In this document: positions 1 to 8,564 of the stretch, piece after piece
Layout of the letters: the number at the start of each line of letters is the position of its first letter
Position numbering within the stretch: the first letter of the stretch is position 1
Source: Lewinellaceae bacterium
GTDB taxonomy: Bacteria; Bacteroidota; Bacteroidia; Chitinophagales; Saprospiraceae
Assembly (NCBI GenBank): GCA_024644235.1
Contig: JAHELJ010000028.1
Location: forward strand, 6,222 to 48,045
DNA length: 41,824 nt
Direction of reading: 5' to 3'
Notes under the pieces: model-generated
Told to the model about the DNA's origin: nothing
Databases searched by the model: none
The model's input: the letters and a program-made list of their open reading frames with translations, nothing else
Translations under genes and position numbers: made by a program

Positions 1-2
1 AT

Positions 3-1025
3 GTAGCTGACTATCTCACGTTGAAGTGCGATTTCCACATTCACACCGTTTTTTCGGATGGCCTGGTATGGCCGACGATAAGGGTCGAAGAAGCGGTCAA
101 AGATGGTCTGGACGCGATTTCTCTGACGGAGCATATCGAGTATCAACCCTGGGGTGAGGACATTCCAAATCCGGATCGTAATCGATCCTTTGAAATTGCC
201 AGTGAACTAGCGAAGGCATTTGATCTTATCGTGGTACATGGAGTGGAGATCACCCGTGACTTGCCACCTGGCCATGCCAATGCCATCTTTATCACTGATG
301 CGAATAAATTGATGTTGGAGGACTCAATTGAGGTGTACCGAGAAGCAAAGAGGCAAGGTGGATTTATTTTTTGGAACCATCCCAATTGGATCAGTCAACG
401 GTCGGATGGAAAAGCTACCTTGACAGACCTGCATAAGTATCTGATACGGGAAGGCCTGTTAGATGGTATCGAAGTGGTCAATGACATCACCTATTCCGAC
501 GAAGCCCTTCAGATAGCTCTCGATAGCAACATTACTATCATGGGCACTTCAGATATCCACAACCTCGTCGATTGGAAGTTTGACATTGCAGAAGGGGGAC
601 ACAGACCGATCACCCTGGTTTTTGCTAAAGAGAGGACTGCCGAAAGTATTCGCGAAGCGCTAATTGACCGGCGTACTGTCGTCTGGTATGAGAATCTTTT
701 GGTTGGAAAAGAGTCAAATCTGAGGCCATTGATCGATGCATCAATAAGGGTGGTTGATGTGAGTTATCAAGGTCCTTCCTCAGTGGCTCTGGTTCATCTT
801 GAGAACAATAGTGATGCTTCTTTTCTACTACAGAATATTGGTGCTTACACGTTTCACACAACAGCTGATGTGGTCACTTTACCTCCACATGAGACAACGG
901 TGGTTCAGGTAAAAACTGGCGAACAGCTTTCATCTTTTTTCTTGCACTTCGAAGTCTTGAACGCCATAACAGCTCCAAAGCGACATCTTCACTTCAAGCT
1001 GAAAGTGGATGTACCTCAGCACTAG
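3..1025 (+). CDS. PHP-domain phosphodiesterase, Sb-PDE family (5' partial)
   Basis: Metal-dependent phosphoesterase of the PHP superfamily, resembling the Sb-PDE family. The reading frame is open to the left window edge (in-frame residues precede the TTG at 21), so the true start lies outside and TTG 21 should not be taken as the start. Numbering from codon 21, the PHP metal ligands are visible: H6 and H8 in DFHIHT, H38 in LTEH, H73 and E76, H120 in WNHPNW, and D178/H180 in SDIH. The last ~100 residues form a beta-rich tail. Members are usually exported in Bacteroidota, but the signal peptide is not visible here. The substrate is unknown; a phosphodiester is the family expectation. The stop overlaps the stop of the convergent YjbQ gene by four bases. 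The family call is confident; the exact substrate is not inferable. Confidence 0.85.
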   Translation, partial: VADYLTLKCDFHIHTVFSDGLVWPTIRVEEAVKDGLDAISLTEHIEYQPWGEDIPNPDRNRSFEIASELAKAFDLIVVHGVEITRDLPPGHANAIFITDANKLMLEDSIEVYREAKRQGGFIFWNHPNWISQRSDGKATLTDLHKYLIREGLLDGIEVVNDITYSDEALQIALDSNITIMGTSDIHNLVDWKFDIAEGGHRPITLVFAKERTAESIREALIDRRTVVWYENLLVGKESNLRPLIDASIRVVDVSYQGPSSVALVHLENNSDASFLLQNIGAYTFHTTADVVTLPPHETTVVQVKTGEQLSSFFLHFEVLNAITAPKRHLHFKLKVDVPQH

Positions 1026-1459
1026 GTGTTGCGGGACACCATCCCCATTAGTTGTACGATGACTCTTCGATCGCGTGGCCTCGTATCGAATTCGATGAAT
1101 ACGATTTGTTGCCAGGTGCCCAGAAGCAAATGACCTTTCACGAACGGGCAAACATAACTTGTGCCTACCAGAGCTGATCTCAAATGAGCACTCCCATTAT
1201 CATCGCCCCAGGTCCGATTATGAACATAGTCTTTGCCATATGGAGCAATTTTATCTAATACCTCCTTAACATCATGGTTGACCAGCCCTGGCTCGTATTC
1301 TAAAGTGGTCATTCCTCCAGTGGACCCCACTGCACTTACCAGAACCTGTCCGTCCGCCAGACCACTCTCGGTCAGAATTTCTTGGATTTGAGGTGTGATG
1401 TTATGGATCTCTGTGAAGCCGTTTGTTTTGAAGTAGATTTCATGAGTCAGGATTTCCAT
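1022..1459 (-). CDS. YjbQ family (UPF0047) protein
   Basis: Small cytoplasmic protein of 145 residues, the usual size for the YjbQ/UPF0047 family, members of which are annotated as secondary thiamine-phosphate synthase enzymes; the physiological role is poorly settled. Diagnostic segments are the GSTGG-MTTLEYEPGL stretch near residue 46-60, NRTWGDDNGSAHLRSAL around residue 82-98, and LLLGTWQQIVFIEFDTRPR near the C-terminus. There is no signal peptide. ATG 1459 gives a normal N-terminus. The gene is convergent with the PHP gene, and the shared bases CTAG (1022-1025) supply the TAG stop on both strands. The 143-bp gap to the next gene is divergent and must hold both promoters. Confidence 0.9.
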   Translation of the reverse strand: MEILTHEIYFKTNGFTEIHNITPQIQEILTESGLADGQVLVSAVGSTGGMTTLEYEPGLVNHDVKEVLDKIAPYGKDYVHNRTWGDDNGSAHLRSALVGTSYVCPFVKGHLLLGTWQQIVFIEFDTRPRDRRVIVQLMGMVSRNT

Positions 1460-1602
1460 CTGAGAAATAGTTTATCTGGATGAAATATAAACAGAAAGGG
1501 GATTTTATGCCGCCACAATTTCAGCTGTCAGATGTGGTTTATGACTTTCTAATTTGATTTATCTTTAGTCAAGCTTGCGCAAATAAGCTAATTTCCACTG
1601 CC

Positions 1603-2601
1603 ATGATTGAGTTGAGTCACGAAATGGATCCAGCCCTACTGCTGGAATACTTGCTTGAGGAGAATGTCACTGAGAAGAAACCGACCACCTGTATTTTGGA
1701 GGTGCCCGGTGAGGGCAACATGAATGTCGTGCTCAGGATGAACCTTGACCACGAATCATTGATCATCAAGCAATCAAAGCCATATGTCAGCAAATACCCC
1801 CAGATCCCAGCCCCTGAAAACAGGGTAATGACGGAAGCGGCTTTCTATCAGTATATTCAGGCAAATGAGACCCTTCGGAGAATGAGCCCCAGACTGCTCC
1901 ATTTCGATGGGAAAAACCATCTACTTGTTCTTGAGGATCTCGGTGAAAGTTCAGACCTCACTCTAGTCTACCGGGCTGATACACATTTTGAGAATGCAAC
2001 CCTTGAGAAACTCATTCAATATCTCAGTGTGTTGCATGATCTCGTGTGGTCGGAGGATAAGGTGAAAGAGTTTCCCAGGAATATTGAGCTACGTCGGTTG
2101 AACCATCAGCATATTTTTGTTTTACCATTCGATCAGGATAATGGTTTTGACCTCGATATGGTTCAACCGGGATTATCAGAAGTGGCAGAACGATATCTCA
2201 AAGATCAACGACTTGCCAATATGGCGATGGAACTCGGAGAAATATACCTGGGGGCCGGCAAGACTTTGTTGCACGGAGACTATTATCCCGGCAGCTGGCT
2301 GCAAACGGAAGAGGGCGTCAAAGTTATCGATCCCGAGTTCAGTTTTATGGGACCAAGAGAATTTGATCTCGCTGTTTTTCTTGCCCATGGTATGATGGCA
2401 AGAATGCCGCAGAAAGATTTGATCACCAGGTTTGAGCAGTTTTACGAAGGTTACGATCAATTGGATATGGAGCTCTTGTTGAAATTAGCTGCGGTTGAGA
2501 TTTTTAGAAGGTTGATTGGATTAGCTCAGCTTCCCTTGGATTTGAGTGTTTTGGAGAAGAAGGGTCTTCTCAATCAGGCGTATGAAATGCTGAGTATATG
2601 A
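1603..2601 (+). CDS. APH-fold small-molecule kinase (phosphotransferase)
   Basis: A 332-residue cytoplasmic kinase of the aminoglycoside/choline/methylthioribose kinase fold. Visible motifs are a putative ATP-binding lysine (IIKQ, K56), a hinge-like LVLEDLG at 108-114, the catalytic loop HGDYYPGSW at 224-232, and the metal-binding VIDPEF at 241-246. HGD plus a DPE-type metal site followed by GPREFDLA resembles 5-methylthioribose kinases and related sugar kinases more than true antibiotic-resistance enzymes, but the substrate cannot be assigned. ATG 1603 is the first plausible start. Its stop overlaps the start of the following ADP-ribosylglycohydrolase gene by 4 bp (ATGA, 2598-2601), so the two are translationally coupled and probably act in one pathway. 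Confidence 0.8.
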   Translation: MIELSHEMDPALLLEYLLEENVTEKKPTTCILEVPGEGNMNVVLRMNLDHESLIIKQSKPYVSKYPQIPAPENRVMTEAAFYQYIQANETLRRMSPRLLHFDGKNHLLVLEDLGESSDLTLVYRADTHFENATLEKLIQYLSVLHDLVWSEDKVKEFPRNIELRRLNHQHIFVLPFDQDNGFDLDMVQPGLSEVAERYLKDQRLANMAMELGEIYLGAGKTLLHGDYYPGSWLQTEEGVKVIDPEFSFMGPREFDLAVFLAHGMMARMPQKDLITRFEQFYEGYDQLDMELLLKLAAVEIFRRLIGLAQLPLDLSVLEKKGLLNQAYEMLSI

Positions 2602-3872
2602 AAGGCCTTGGAGTGACAATCCTAATTATTTTGGTCTTGGGCTGTTTTGACAGAAAGGGAGAGTCGTTCCCGATACCTCGGCCTCAGACTTTGCCTGAAT
2701 TCAGCTTTCCGGATATTAGTTATGAAGAATATCACAATAAAATTCTAGGATTCCTTGTGGGGTCAGCAATTGGCGACGCGATGGGTTCTCCTGTGGAGAT
2801 GTGGTCGGCCAGCCAGATCGAAGATCGATTTGGTTTTATCGATAAGCTGATTATTAATAGCAGGGCTTCAAGCGCTGAAGGACCTTGGGGGAGTAATATG
2901 CCTGCAGGTACTGGTACGGATGACACCCGGTGGAAATATCTTTTTGGAAAGTACCTTCTAGGCCAGTCACGTGCTGATCAACGTTCTGAAAAATTTGCTC
3001 ATTTCATTCAGCAGCAATACGAGGGCCTAAAAAGAAGTCTTGATGAAACGGATAGCTTCGACGCAGACAAACTCGAAGTAAACATCAAATATCTGCAATG
3101 GCTGCAGGAATGGGCGATCGTAGCCAATGCCTACTTCAGTGGAGACATTGATCGGTATAATGAAAGTCTTGCCAAATTCTACGGAGGTGAAATGGCTTGT
3201 GCCGGATTGCTTTACGCCCCTCTTCTGGGTATGATTTATCCGGGCGACCCCATCAATGCCTATCTGGCAGGTTGGGATCTCAGCATATTTGACCTGGGAT
3301 ATGCAAAAGATCTGACCTCCATGTCTGCGGCATTGACCGCTGCAGCTATGACGTACGAATCGGTGGATTCTATATTGAATCTCCACCAGTGGGTCGATCC
3401 TAAAAATTACACGGATAGCCGGCTCATCGGGAGGATTTGTAACCAGATTCATGAAGGAGCTTTGACGGCTCAAAGACAAGATCTTATCGCAGATTCGGTC
3501 AAGGGAACTCCAGACTACTTTCTAGGAGACACCATGAAACACAAAAGGATGTTGGCAACTTTCCAGAGCATGGATCCTCACTTAAAATCCATTCCTTTTC
3601 ATGCTGATGAAATCTACCGGATCTCGTTAAATGCCCTGGCTTTCTCAGGAGGCAACTTCATGGACGCCATGGTATTTATTACCAACTATGGCCGCGATAA
3701 TGACACAGTAGGAGCCGTGGCGGGTGGTATCCTCGGTGCCTTCACAGGTTACACAGCTCTGCCTGATAAGATGTGTAGGAAGGTCATTGATGCCCACCGA
3801 GACATACTAAATATTGACCTTGAGAGTTTGGCTGAGGATTTGGCTATGGCCTTTTATGTGGGAAGAGATTAG
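2598..3872 (+). CDS. ADP-ribosylglycohydrolase family lipoprotein
   Basis: A 424-residue member of the ADP-ribosylglycohydrolase (ARH/DraG) family, whose di-magnesium site cleaves N- or O-glycosidic bonds to ribosyl groups. Metal motifs are in place: GSAIGDAMGSP at 55-65, TDDT at 107-110, and GRDNDT at 365-370 followed by the usual GAVAGGILGA helix. Unlike cytoplasmic DraG, this protein begins with a short hydrophobic segment ending in VLGC (Cys16), a plausible lipobox, so it is predicted to be membrane anchored outside the cytoplasm. A nucleoside or other ribosyl hydrolase role is as likely as removal of ADP-ribose from protein. It is coupled by a 4-bp overlap to the upstream kinase. Confidence 0.85.
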   Translation: MKGLGVTILIILVLGCFDRKGESFPIPRPQTLPEFSFPDISYEEYHNKILGFLVGSAIGDAMGSPVEMWSASQIEDRFGFIDKLIINSRASSAEGPWGSNMPAGTGTDDTRWKYLFGKYLLGQSRADQRSEKFAHFIQQQYEGLKRSLDETDSFDADKLEVNIKYLQWLQEWAIVANAYFSGDIDRYNESLAKFYGGEMACAGLLYAPLLGMIYPGDPINAYLAGWDLSIFDLGYAKDLTSMSAALTAAAMTYESVDSILNLHQWVDPKNYTDSRLIGRICNQIHEGALTAQRQDLIADSVKGTPDYFLGDTMKHKRMLATFQSMDPHLKSIPFHADEIYRISLNALAFSGGNFMDAMVFITNYGRDNDTVGAVAGGILGAFTGYTALPDKMCRKVIDAHRDILNIDLESLAEDLAMAFYVGRD

Positions 3873-4039
3873 CGTATTGGTGCTTGGCAAAACTGGCTTG
3901 TTGACCACTTAACGTAATCAATTGTTACCAAGTTGGCGTATTAGCAAATTAGTGTATTGACATGCTAGCAGGCTGGTGTGCAGCGTATGGGCGTGCCGGC
4001 GCGCTTTCGTGTTGGCGTTTTTCAAGCTGGCGGATCTTC
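3873..4039. other. Convergent gap with degenerate GCGTATT-like words
   Basis: This gap between two convergent genes contains several imperfect copies of a GCGTATT(G/A)G-like word (near 3873, 3936, 3952 and 3981), giving it a low-complexity look. No clear stem-loop with a U-tract and no gene was seen. Confidence 0.35.
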
Positions 4040-5710
4040 CTAGTTTTCAATTGTTGCCAGGACCTGACCATCCTTAAGGAGGTGAGTCTTAAGCTCTTCG
4101 TACGATATGTCCTGCACAGCAGCATGATCCGATATAGAAAGGCATGCAACGGTGCCGGCACTTTGTCCAAGTATCATAAAGACGGGCTCCATGCGGATAG
4201 AACCGAAGGCGATATGCGAACTTGAAACTGCTACCGGGACCAACAAATTGGTACACTCCGTTTTTTTGGGAAGGATTGCCCCCAGATCAATCTGGTAGGG
4301 CTTTTCAGGTCGCACTCCTATGTCCCCTTCATTTTGTACATGGCCCTCATCGGTGATATACCGTTGAGTGTTGTGCGAGTCCATGGTGTAGGAGCCCATG
4401 CCAATCGATCTGCTGATTTGGTTTCTACCCAGGATCTCATTTTCAGTCATTACGAATTCACCGACCATTCGACGGGCCTCTCGCACATAAATCTGATGAG
4501 GCCAATGTTCATTGTCAACAAATTCGTCTTTGGCTAAACCCCATTTTTGCATTTCGAGTTGGACATCTTCTGGTATCCGGGGATCATTTGCGATGAAGAA
4601 GAGAAGTCCCTTCTGATACCTTTCATGTTCCTGGATGATCTCGTTACGGACCATATATGATGCCTCCGGGTAATCGTAGTTCATTCCGATGTTATCAAAG
4701 CTAAGCGGCCCATGATTATTCACATCCGTTTTGAGATTTGGTATAGGATCAAACTTATGGAAAGTTTCTCTCCATCCGGATGCGAAGATTCTCAAGAGTA
4801 ATTCATACTGGCTGGAGTCGTAGTCTTCGGGCCGGGAGAAAGGCACTTTATTGTCCGGGTGAGTGGTGAGACAGGTCCGAAAACAATAAGCCTGAACCCT
4901 GTGATCAGCCTGTCCTTTTGTGCCTGGATGTTCGCGGGAAATGCGAGGTAATACACCACTTTGCGGATCATTGGGAACCCGGAAAGGACTTATCTGCATT
5001 TCACCAAAATGATGACGATGATGGAGTACGCCAACCTGCACTCCATTCCACTCTTCACTATAGGTGTCATTGCTCTCCCTACCGACATGATAGCTGACTC
5101 CGGCTGCTGCCATCAGATCTCCCTCATAAGAGGCATCGACAAATATCTTGGCAGCATATTGTTTTCCTGAGAGCATTCGTATTGATCGGATTTGGTTTTC
5201 GATTATCTCTACTCCATTGGACCGGTCCAGCCATTCATTTCGATGCACTTGAATATTTTTTTCACTGATCATGTCCTCGAAAACCCGCTCAGCAATCTGT
5301 GGTTCGAAAATCCACATGGTCCTAAGTTCGCCATCCATGGCAGGAGTCCCCTGGCCAACGTTTCCATATGCCTCTTTATCCTGCCATTTCCAGGTTTCCG
5401 GCTTCTGATAGTACTGGTAGATTCGTTGATAAAAATTCCTGGCCAATCCACCAATCACACTTTTGTCTCCGGTATCAGTGAAGCCTAGACCAGACGAGGT
5501 CATCCCTCCCAGGTGTAGATCAGGACAAACGATCACCACAGATTTACCCATCTTAGCAACCTGAACTGCAGTAGTCACAGCTGCACTTGTGCCGCCATAA
5601 ACGATTACATCAGCATGGATCATATTCGTCGCCTTGGAATCTGAATTTTTGCAGCTGAGTACAACAACAAGGAGCATGAAACATAGGACAATGACAGGAG
5701 CATTCTTCAT
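4040..5710 (-). CDS. FAD-dependent oxidoreductase lipoprotein
   Basis: A 556-residue FAD-dependent oxidoreductase of the PF12831-like group that is common in planctomycete and Bacteroidota glycan loci and sometimes labelled xanthan-lyase-like. The N-terminus has a hydrophobic stretch and lipobox VVLSC (Cys20). The dinucleotide-binding beta-alpha-beta unit follows at 33-63, with the glycine-rich loop in the family form YGGTSAA. LGGMTSSGLGFTD at 67-79 is the typical second motif, and a late HIAFGSIRMEPVFMILGQSAGT segment contributes to FAD binding. The substrate is unknown. It is the last gene of the minus-strand run after the sulfatase (50-bp gap), so oxidation of a glycan-derived sugar outside the cytoplasm is a reasonable inference, not shown. 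Confidence 0.88.
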   Translation of the reverse strand: MKNAPVIVLCFMLLVVVLSCKNSDSKATNMIHADVIVYGGTSAAVTTAVQVAKMGKSVVIVCPDLHLGGMTSSGLGFTDTGDKSVIGGLARNFYQRIYQYYQKPETWKWQDKEAYGNVGQGTPAMDGELRTMWIFEPQIAERVFEDMISEKNIQVHRNEWLDRSNGVEIIENQIRSIRMLSGKQYAAKIFVDASYEGDLMAAAGVSYHVGRESNDTYSEEWNGVQVGVLHHRHHFGEMQISPFRVPNDPQSGVLPRISREHPGTKGQADHRVQAYCFRTCLTTHPDNKVPFSRPEDYDSSQYELLLRIFASGWRETFHKFDPIPNLKTDVNNHGPLSFDNIGMNYDYPEASYMVRNEIIQEHERYQKGLLFFIANDPRIPEDVQLEMQKWGLAKDEFVDNEHWPHQIYVREARRMVGEFVMTENEILGRNQISRSIGMGSYTMDSHNTQRYITDEGHVQNEGDIGVRPEKPYQIDLGAILPKKTECTNLLVPVAVSSSHIAFGSIRMEPVFMILGQSAGTVACLSISDHAAVQDISYEELKTHLLKDGQVLATIEN

Positions 5711-5760
5711 AACATCTTCTTATAGTTCTTCACCATGCTCTTAAACTTTAATCTCAGTTC

Positions 5761-7383
5761 TCAATTCACCTTGCTACCCCACCAGTCTGCATTTGGTTCC
5801 CAATCTTCTCTCAGAAAATCAAGTCTTTGTTGCTCCAGGCGTGGCATCAAATCATGGCGATAGTAGTCCAGCTTTTTTTGCAGTGAATCGGGATGAAACA
5901 AGGGATCATTTGTGGCAAATCTGGCACCGGCTGATTGCAAGTAATCCTGTAATTCTGCTTGCAGCCTGGCCAAAAGATCAGGATGATCTTTTGAGATGTC
6001 CATTTGTTCTGATGGATCGCTCTCCAGGTGATATAGCTCCTTTCTGTCATCCTCGTGATAGTGAATCAATTTCCAATCATTTCTCAGGATTACCGAAGAC
6101 GGTTCTCCACCTTGGTTTCCATAGTGGGGATAGTGCCAGTACAATGGTCTTGTCATTTTGCCCACCGTACCATCCAGCAGGGGTAGTAAACTCTGTCCGT
6201 CCTGATGCTGACCTGGTTGCAAGGGGATATCGAGGAGGTCAAGTATCGTCGGATAGAAATCGGCTCCGGTGACCGGTGTAGGATCAGTCCTTCCGTCACC
6301 GCCCAACCAGGGTACGTGGACCAGAATCGGTACCTTCAAGCCACCTTCCCATTGGTAACCTTTACCGCCTCTTAAGGGAGCATTCGAAGTCGCGAAATCA
6401 TCTCCAGAGGCTACCCCTCCATTGTCGGAAGTAAAAACTACGATGGTGTTGGAACTTAGATTATTTGCTTCCAAGACATCGAGGACATGACCCACCGCTT
6501 CATCCATCTGCTCGACCAATCCGGCATAAACCGGGTTGTCTTGAAATTTTCGAATCGGAAGGACTCTTTCCATTTCAAAACCATGATCGGCGATTCCTGA
6601 GTTCAGTGCCTTATTTCGATACTTTGCCCATTTTTCCTGAGTGGTTTGGATCGGTGCATGTACTGCATAGAAGGAGAGGTAAGCCAAGAACTGGCTGTCA
6701 CGATTTGCCTCGACAAAAGCAGCGGTCTCACGCGCCAGTTTCATGCTAAGACTCATTCCTTTCTCATCAGGATGATCCTCCATTTTTGGGTTATTGAACG
6801 GTGAAAAGAATCCTCCTGTGTAGGGTCCCCCACGTTCGTAACCCCCTTGGTTATAGTCGAATCCATGATCTTCAGGGTAGGAACCTTCACTACCAAGATG
6901 CCATTTGCCGGCAAAAAAAGTGGTGTATCCATGATCCTTCAGCACTTCCGGCCAAGTATGGTATTCATGCGGCAGATGATCAACGTAAGATGGAGGGAGA
7001 AGCCGGGTGAACCGCTTGCTTTTCCGCCAATCTTCGCCAGTGCGAGCTCCTATCCAGTCAGTGATACCGTGCCGGGCGGGGAATTTGCCAGTGAGTAAAC
7101 TTGCCCTCGACGGACTACACACCTGGCAGGTTGCATATCCATTAGTAAACACCACACCCTGATTGGCGATCTTGTCAATGTTGGGGGTTTCATAGTATTC
7201 ACTCCCCATGCAACTAAGATCATGATATCCCAGATCGTCAGCAACAATGAAAAGTATGTTGGGGTGCTTTTGATCAGTGATCGATTTGCTCTGACAACTA
7301 GTAATTAGCAGATGAATCAAAACAAATACTACCCATAGGCAAAGTGTTTCTTGCAAGTTATTGCCGTTGTGAGTAGATGCCAT
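5761..7383 (-). CDS. Sulfatase (arylsulfatase A type), lipoprotein
   Basis: A 540-residue type I sulfatase hydrolysing a sulfate ester, probably on a polysaccharide. The formylglycine site is C89-S-P-S-R93, the canonical C-x-P-S-R form followed by ASLLTG. Metal residues include D49-D50 in the ADDLG segment and the DN of FTSDNGG. AGKWHLG supplies the conserved lysine and histidine. The N-terminus has a hydrophobic stretch ending in ITSC (Cys30), a probable lipobox, which places it in the periplasm or outer membrane. It lies 8 bp downstream of the GH5 gene, almost certainly co-transcribed. The cysteine form needs a maturation enzyme (FGE or anSME), which is not encoded in this window. Subfamily and substrate cannot be fixed by eye. 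Confidence 0.93.
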   Translation of the reverse strand: MASTHNGNNLQETLCLWVVFVLIHLLITSCQSKSITDQKHPNILFIVADDLGYHDLSCMGSEYYETPNIDKIANQGVVFTNGYATCQVCSPSRASLLTGKFPARHGITDWIGARTGEDWRKSKRFTRLLPPSYVDHLPHEYHTWPEVLKDHGYTTFFAGKWHLGSEGSYPEDHGFDYNQGGYERGGPYTGGFFSPFNNPKMEDHPDEKGMSLSMKLARETAAFVEANRDSQFLAYLSFYAVHAPIQTTQEKWAKYRNKALNSGIADHGFEMERVLPIRKFQDNPVYAGLVEQMDEAVGHVLDVLEANNLSSNTIVVFTSDNGGVASGDDFATSNAPLRGGKGYQWEGGLKVPILVHVPWLGGDGRTDPTPVTGADFYPTILDLLDIPLQPGQHQDGQSLLPLLDGTVGKMTRPLYWHYPHYGNQGGEPSSVILRNDWKLIHYHEDDRKELYHLESDPSEQMDISKDHPDLLARLQAELQDYLQSAGARFATNDPLFHPDSLQKKLDYYRHDLMPRLEQQRLDFLREDWEPNADWWGSKVN

Positions 7384-7391
7384 GACTCTAG

Positions 7392-8546
7392 CTAGCTAAA
7401 TTGTTGAAGAAGAGTTAGTAACTGACGGTCCAACTTATGCCCGTACCAATCTTCGTAATCGACATCTTCCCTCCCAGAATCCAGAACTCCAAAATCACCC
7501 TTAAACTCCCAGAGTGCAAACCCGATCTTGGACTCGTGCAAAATGTCGAGCAGATCTGAAAACCAAGCGAGAAATACATTGTGTGGCGTTTTATTCCAGC
7601 ATCCGCATTCACCACAATGAACTCCAACACCCTGCTTCACCAATTCGATCCAGGGCTGATAAAATTCTTGCAACATAGAGCGATCCAGGTATTGTTGCCC
7701 CACCTGGCCCGGCCATTTGGGCTCAGGCAGATCTGATGAATCCTTATAGACCCAGGGAGCCTTATAATGAGAAATGATTCCCGGATTGTAACCGCGACAA
7801 CTTTGTGCCACTGGTAGATCCGTAATTTCAGGAATCACATCCCTTCCTATGTTATTGCCATCGGCAACGATGAGATGACCAGGATTGGCCTTGTGGATTA
7901 CCTCCAAGGCGCGAAGTACCAGATTTCGATATTTATCGCCAGGGATAGGACCGCGCTTGCTATGTTGGTCATTCATGTCGTCTCTCATGCAAGGCTCATT
8001 GAGCAAGTCGAAACTGATTTCTCTTGGGGAGAGATTTTTGTAGCGCTTCGCCCAGAATTTCCAGTGAAAGCAGAAATCATCAAGCGCTTCTGAGTCGGTC
8101 CATAAATTGTAGGGTTCCTGAAAACCGGCATTCACACAAAATCCGGGTGCTCGATGCAGGTTTAGACTAACATGCAGCCCATACTTCCGACCCCAGTAGA
8201 CTAGTTCGTCAACGTGTTCAACAGCACGCCGATCAATCTTTCTGACGCGGTTTGTCTTTAGGTCTTTGCTGCGATCAAATTTAATGTACGCCGGATATGC
8301 CATCGGGATTCGGACAAAATTGAATCCCCAATCAGCCATCCATTGGAAATGCTTCTCTTCAGTCTGTGGCCTGGCCCGGGAAGGATCAGGATTGAAAAGA
8401 TCCAGGAGATTAAAGCCCTTCCAATAAGGCAGTTTGTTTGCCTGGGATGATTTTGCTGCCACAGCTGCTGCTGGACTAATGACAAATCCAGCGGCCGCCA
8501 AGGCCGTACTTTTAATAAACTCGCGTCTATTGGAATCTTTCTTCAC
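7392..8546 (-). CDS. Glycoside hydrolase family 5-like cellulase-fold enzyme, Tat-exported
   Basis: A 384-residue TIM-barrel glycosidase. The N-terminus carries a twin-arginine signal (NRREFIK at 6-12 followed by an alanine-rich hydrophobic region), so it is probably exported folded. GH5 hallmarks are FVRIPM at 77-82, the acid/base glutamate in LLNEP (E184), and the nucleophile glutamate in HCGECG (E313), with the aromatic ALWEFKG near the C-terminus. Some clan GH-A members with this look act on beta-mannan, beta-glucan or other beta-glycosides; the specificity is not inferable. The gene starts the GH5-sulfatase-FAD oxidoreductase run and is preceded by the 105-bp tandem-repeat array, so its promoter or leader overlaps that array. 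Confidence 0.88.
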   Translation of the reverse strand: MKKDSNRREFIKSTALAAAGFVISPAAAVAAKSSQANKLPYWKGFNLLDLFNPDPSRARPQTEEKHFQWMADWGFNFVRIPMAYPAYIKFDRSKDLKTNRVRKIDRRAVEHVDELVYWGRKYGLHVSLNLHRAPGFCVNAGFQEPYNLWTDSEALDDFCFHWKFWAKRYKNLSPREISFDLLNEPCMRDDMNDQHSKRGPIPGDKYRNLVLRALEVIHKANPGHLIVADGNNIGRDVIPEITDLPVAQSCRGYNPGIISHYKAPWVYKDSSDLPEPKWPGQVGQQYLDRSMLQEFYQPWIELVKQGVGVHCGECGCWNKTPHNVFLAWFSDLLDILHESKIGFALWEFKGDFGVLDSGREDVDYEDWYGHKLDRQLLTLLQQFS

Positions 8547-8564
8547 TTATTAACTATTTAACCG

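Noticed and set aside
1603-2601. Kinase as an aminoglycoside resistance gene
   Set aside because: The fold matches but the DPE metal motif and coupling to an ARH gene fit a metabolic kinase; there is no resistance context.
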